A DNA stretch of 64,000 nucleotides from Curtobacterium sp. MCSS17_007 (GTDB taxonomy: Bacteria; Actinomycetota; Actinomycetes; Actinomycetales; Microbacteriaceae): contig NZ_CP126257.1 of NCBI RefSeq assembly GCF_003234175.2, positions 2,728,001 to 2,792,000 of the forward strand. The letters run 5' to 3'. Each line of letters begins with the position of its first letter. Within the stretch, counting starts at the first letter, position 1. The position numbers and the translations under genes are program-made. Below, in pieces: positions 62,436-64,000 of the stretch. The notes beneath the pieces are model-generated. The model worked only from the letters and a program-made list of their open reading frames with translations. It did no database searches and was not told where the DNA came from.

Positions 62436-62687
62436 TCAGTACGTGCCGTCGCGGCGGTCTTGCCGCGTGATCTGCTCCCCCGATGCCGGGTCGACGCCCG
62501 ACCGGGTGGTGGTCGTGGTCCGACGGCCGCCGAACCCGACCGCCAGGCTGATGATGAGCAGGACGACGCCGGCCGCCATCAGGATGTAGCCGATCAGGCG
62601 CAGGTCGATGCCCGCGACCTGGAAGTCGACCGCGAACGCGACGATCGCACCGATGACGATCAGGGCGATGCTCGATCCGATGCGCAT
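62436..62687 (-). CDS. DUF6458 small membrane protein
   Basis: 83 aa. Helices SSIALIVIGAIVAFAVDFQV and LIGYILMAAGVVLLIISLAV are linked by AGIDLR, the DUF6458 pattern, followed by a basic/polar tail with TTTTTR. Function unknown. ATG 62687 is used. Confidence 0.85.
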   Translation of the reverse strand: MRIGSSIALIVIGAIVAFAVDFQVAGIDLRLIGYILMAAGVVLLIISLAVGFGGRRTTTTTRSGVDPASGEQITRQDRRDGTY

Positions 62688-62791
62688 GACGGGTCCTTCC
62701 GTGGGTGCCCCGGCCCGGGTGTCCGGGGCTGGCGTCGAACGTACCCGGACCGCGGCGGACGCGTTCCGCGTGACCGCGTACCGCGGGCCGT

Positions 62792-64000
62792 CTAGTCCAC
62801 GTCCACCTCGGACCACCCGTCGAACCGGCCGATCTCCGTGACCCGCACGACGGCCTCGCCGGCCTCGTCCGACGCGTCGAGGTCGACGGTGGCCGAGAAG
62901 CCGAAGTCCTTGTCGCCCTCGGGGTCGGCGAAGATCTGCCGTGCCCGCCAGGTCCGCCCGGCACCGTTCTCGTCGAGCACCAGGTACTCCATGGACCGGG
63001 CGTCGCCGTCGGTCCCGATCGCGTCGTGCTCCTCGTAGTACTCCTCGAGCACGTTGTCCCAGGCCGACCGGTCGAACCCGCTCGTCGCGTCGAGCATCCC
63101 GAGGCCCTCGGGATCGTCGGCCGCAGCGAGCAGCACCCGCTGGAACAGCGCGTTCCGCACGAGCACCCGGAACGCGCGCGGGTTGCCGGTGAGCCGCGCG
63201 GGCTGCGGCGGTGCGATCTCCTGGTGCTCGGCCTCGGCGAGCGCCACGTCACCGTTGACCAGCGCCTCCCACTCGTCGACGAGCGACGAGTCGGTCTGCC
63301 GTACGACCTCGCCGAGCCACTCGATCAGGTCGTCGAGCTCGGGCGTCCGCTGCTCCTCGGAGATGGTCTGCCGCATGGTCCGGTAGGCGTCGGACAGGTA
63401 GCGGAGCACGAGTCCCTCGGACCGGGTCAGCTGGTAGAACCGCACGAAGTCACCGAAGGTCATCGCCCGCTCGTACATGTCGCGCACCACGGACTTGGGC
63501 GAGAGCGTGAAGTCGAGCACCCACGGCTGCTCGGCCGCGTAGGCCTCGTAGGCGGCCGTCAGCAGTTCATCGAGCGGCTTGGGCCAGGTCACCGCTTCGA
63601 GGAGCTCCATCCGCTCCTCGTACTCGATGCCCTCACGCTTCATGCGGGCGACCTCTTCGCCGCGCTCCTTGAACTGCTGCTGCGCGAGGATCGCGCGCGG
63701 GTCGTCCAGGGTCGCCTCGACGATCGACACCATGTCGAGCGCGTACGTCGACGACTCCGGGTCGAGCAGCTCGAACGCGGCGAGCGCGAACGGCGACAGC
63801 GGCTGGTTGAGCGCGAAGTTCACGGGCAGGTCGACGGTCATCCGGTACTGCCCGTCGACCTTCTCGATCACCCGGGCGTTGATCAGCGTGCGGGCGATCG
63901 ACAGTGCGCGCCGGGCCATCGCGAGCTGCCGGGAGCGCGGCTCGTGGTTCTCGAACACGAGCGACCGGACGTCGGCGAAGGCGTCTCCCCCGCGGGCGAC
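62792..64000 (-). CDS. DEAD/DEAH helicase with DUF3516 domain (C-terminal part, 5' outside window)
   Basis: Open frame continues to the right edge; 402 codons are inside. Content such as FVRFYQLTRSEGLVLRYLSDAYRTMRQT, LTGNPRAFRVLVRNALFQRVL and FDGWSEVDVD matches the DUF3516 C-terminal domain of actinobacterial DEAD/DEAH helicases related to HelY. The helicase motifs are outside. It likely unwinds RNA. A GTG at 63958 could start a shorter frame but is internal. Confidence 0.85.
   Translation of the reverse strand, partial: VARGGDAFADVRSLVFENHEPRSRQLAMARRALSIARTLINARVIEKVDGQYRMTVDLPVNFALNQPLSPFALAAFELLDPESSTYALDMVSIVEATLDDPRAILAQQQFKERGEEVARMKREGIEYEERMELLEAVTWPKPLDELLTAAYEAYAAEQPWVLDFTLSPKSVVRDMYERAMTFGDFVRFYQLTRSEGLVLRYLSDAYRTMRQTISEEQRTPELDDLIEWLGEVVRQTDSSLVDEWEALVNGDVALAEAEHQEIAPPQPARLTGNPRAFRVLVRNALFQRVLLAAADDPEGLGMLDATSGFDRSAWDNVLEEYYEEHDAIGTDGDARSMEYLVLDENGAGRTWRARQIFADPEGDKDFGFSATVDLDASDEAGEAVVRVTEIGRFDGWSEVDVD

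Overview
The window is chromosomal DNA from a high-GC actinobacterium. Codon use, lipobox lipoproteins, DUF4383, DUF6458 and DUF3516 proteins and a class Ib nrdHIEF operon under NrdR boxes point to Microbacteriaceae, probably Curtobacterium or a close relative. This is an inference from gene content; no rRNA, tRNA or species marker is present. No CRISPR array was seen.

Layout. 0-32 kb is housekeeping and transport: tandem lipoproteins at the left edge, a peroxiredoxin-like protein, a TetR/MFS divergent pair, a histidine kinase-response regulator-ABC exporter set (3.4-7.5 kb), a YeiH-type exporter, a second ABC exporter (10.7-12.5 kb), a three-gene ketosynthase/MBL/epimerase operon (13.4-16.1 kb) beside a divergent glycosyltransferase, a GPH-type symporter and an intracellular GH10 xylanase, two DHA2 drug exporters, an FtsX-like permease, an SMP-30 protein and an ABC exporter. 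Two close DUF4383 copies lie in inverted orientation 14.5 kb apart. 32-54 kb looks accessory: many short proteins, several broken genes, a serine recombinase, orphan toxin-antitoxin-like parts and a candidate defence pair (HEPN/ApeA-like protein plus a frameshifted, possibly nuclease-like gene). Inside it sit the folate-independent methionine synthase genes mesX-mesD with a LysR regulator. 54-64 kb returns to core genes: nrdHIEF, MFS, aldo/keto reductase, LysM lipoprotein, ribonuclease H and the C-terminal part of a DUF3516 helicase.

Two signals stand out. (1) A family of palindromic elements (arms GACGGACGGGAGGC ... GCCTCCCGTCCGTC) occurs nine times, nearly always at convergent gene ends, and no full copy lies between about 32 and 55 kb. 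(2) Two paralogous families of small, mostly lipoprotein, genes (family A: 32288, 35945, 39511; family B: 2, 85, 36519) are associated with a WXG/LXG-like plus DUF1023 alpha/beta-hydrolase gene. That gene overlaps a family B lipoprotein by ATGA and is followed by a family A lipoprotein, so the locus looks like an undescribed exported-hydrolase/immunity cassette with spare immunity-like copies. The hydrolase gene carries a 4-nt GACG duplication and the family A gene a 7-nt homopolymer; each breaks the frame by exactly that slip.

Several other reading frames in 31-51 kb also need removal of a single base, so either phase variation and decay or insertion-type sequence errors must be considered there.
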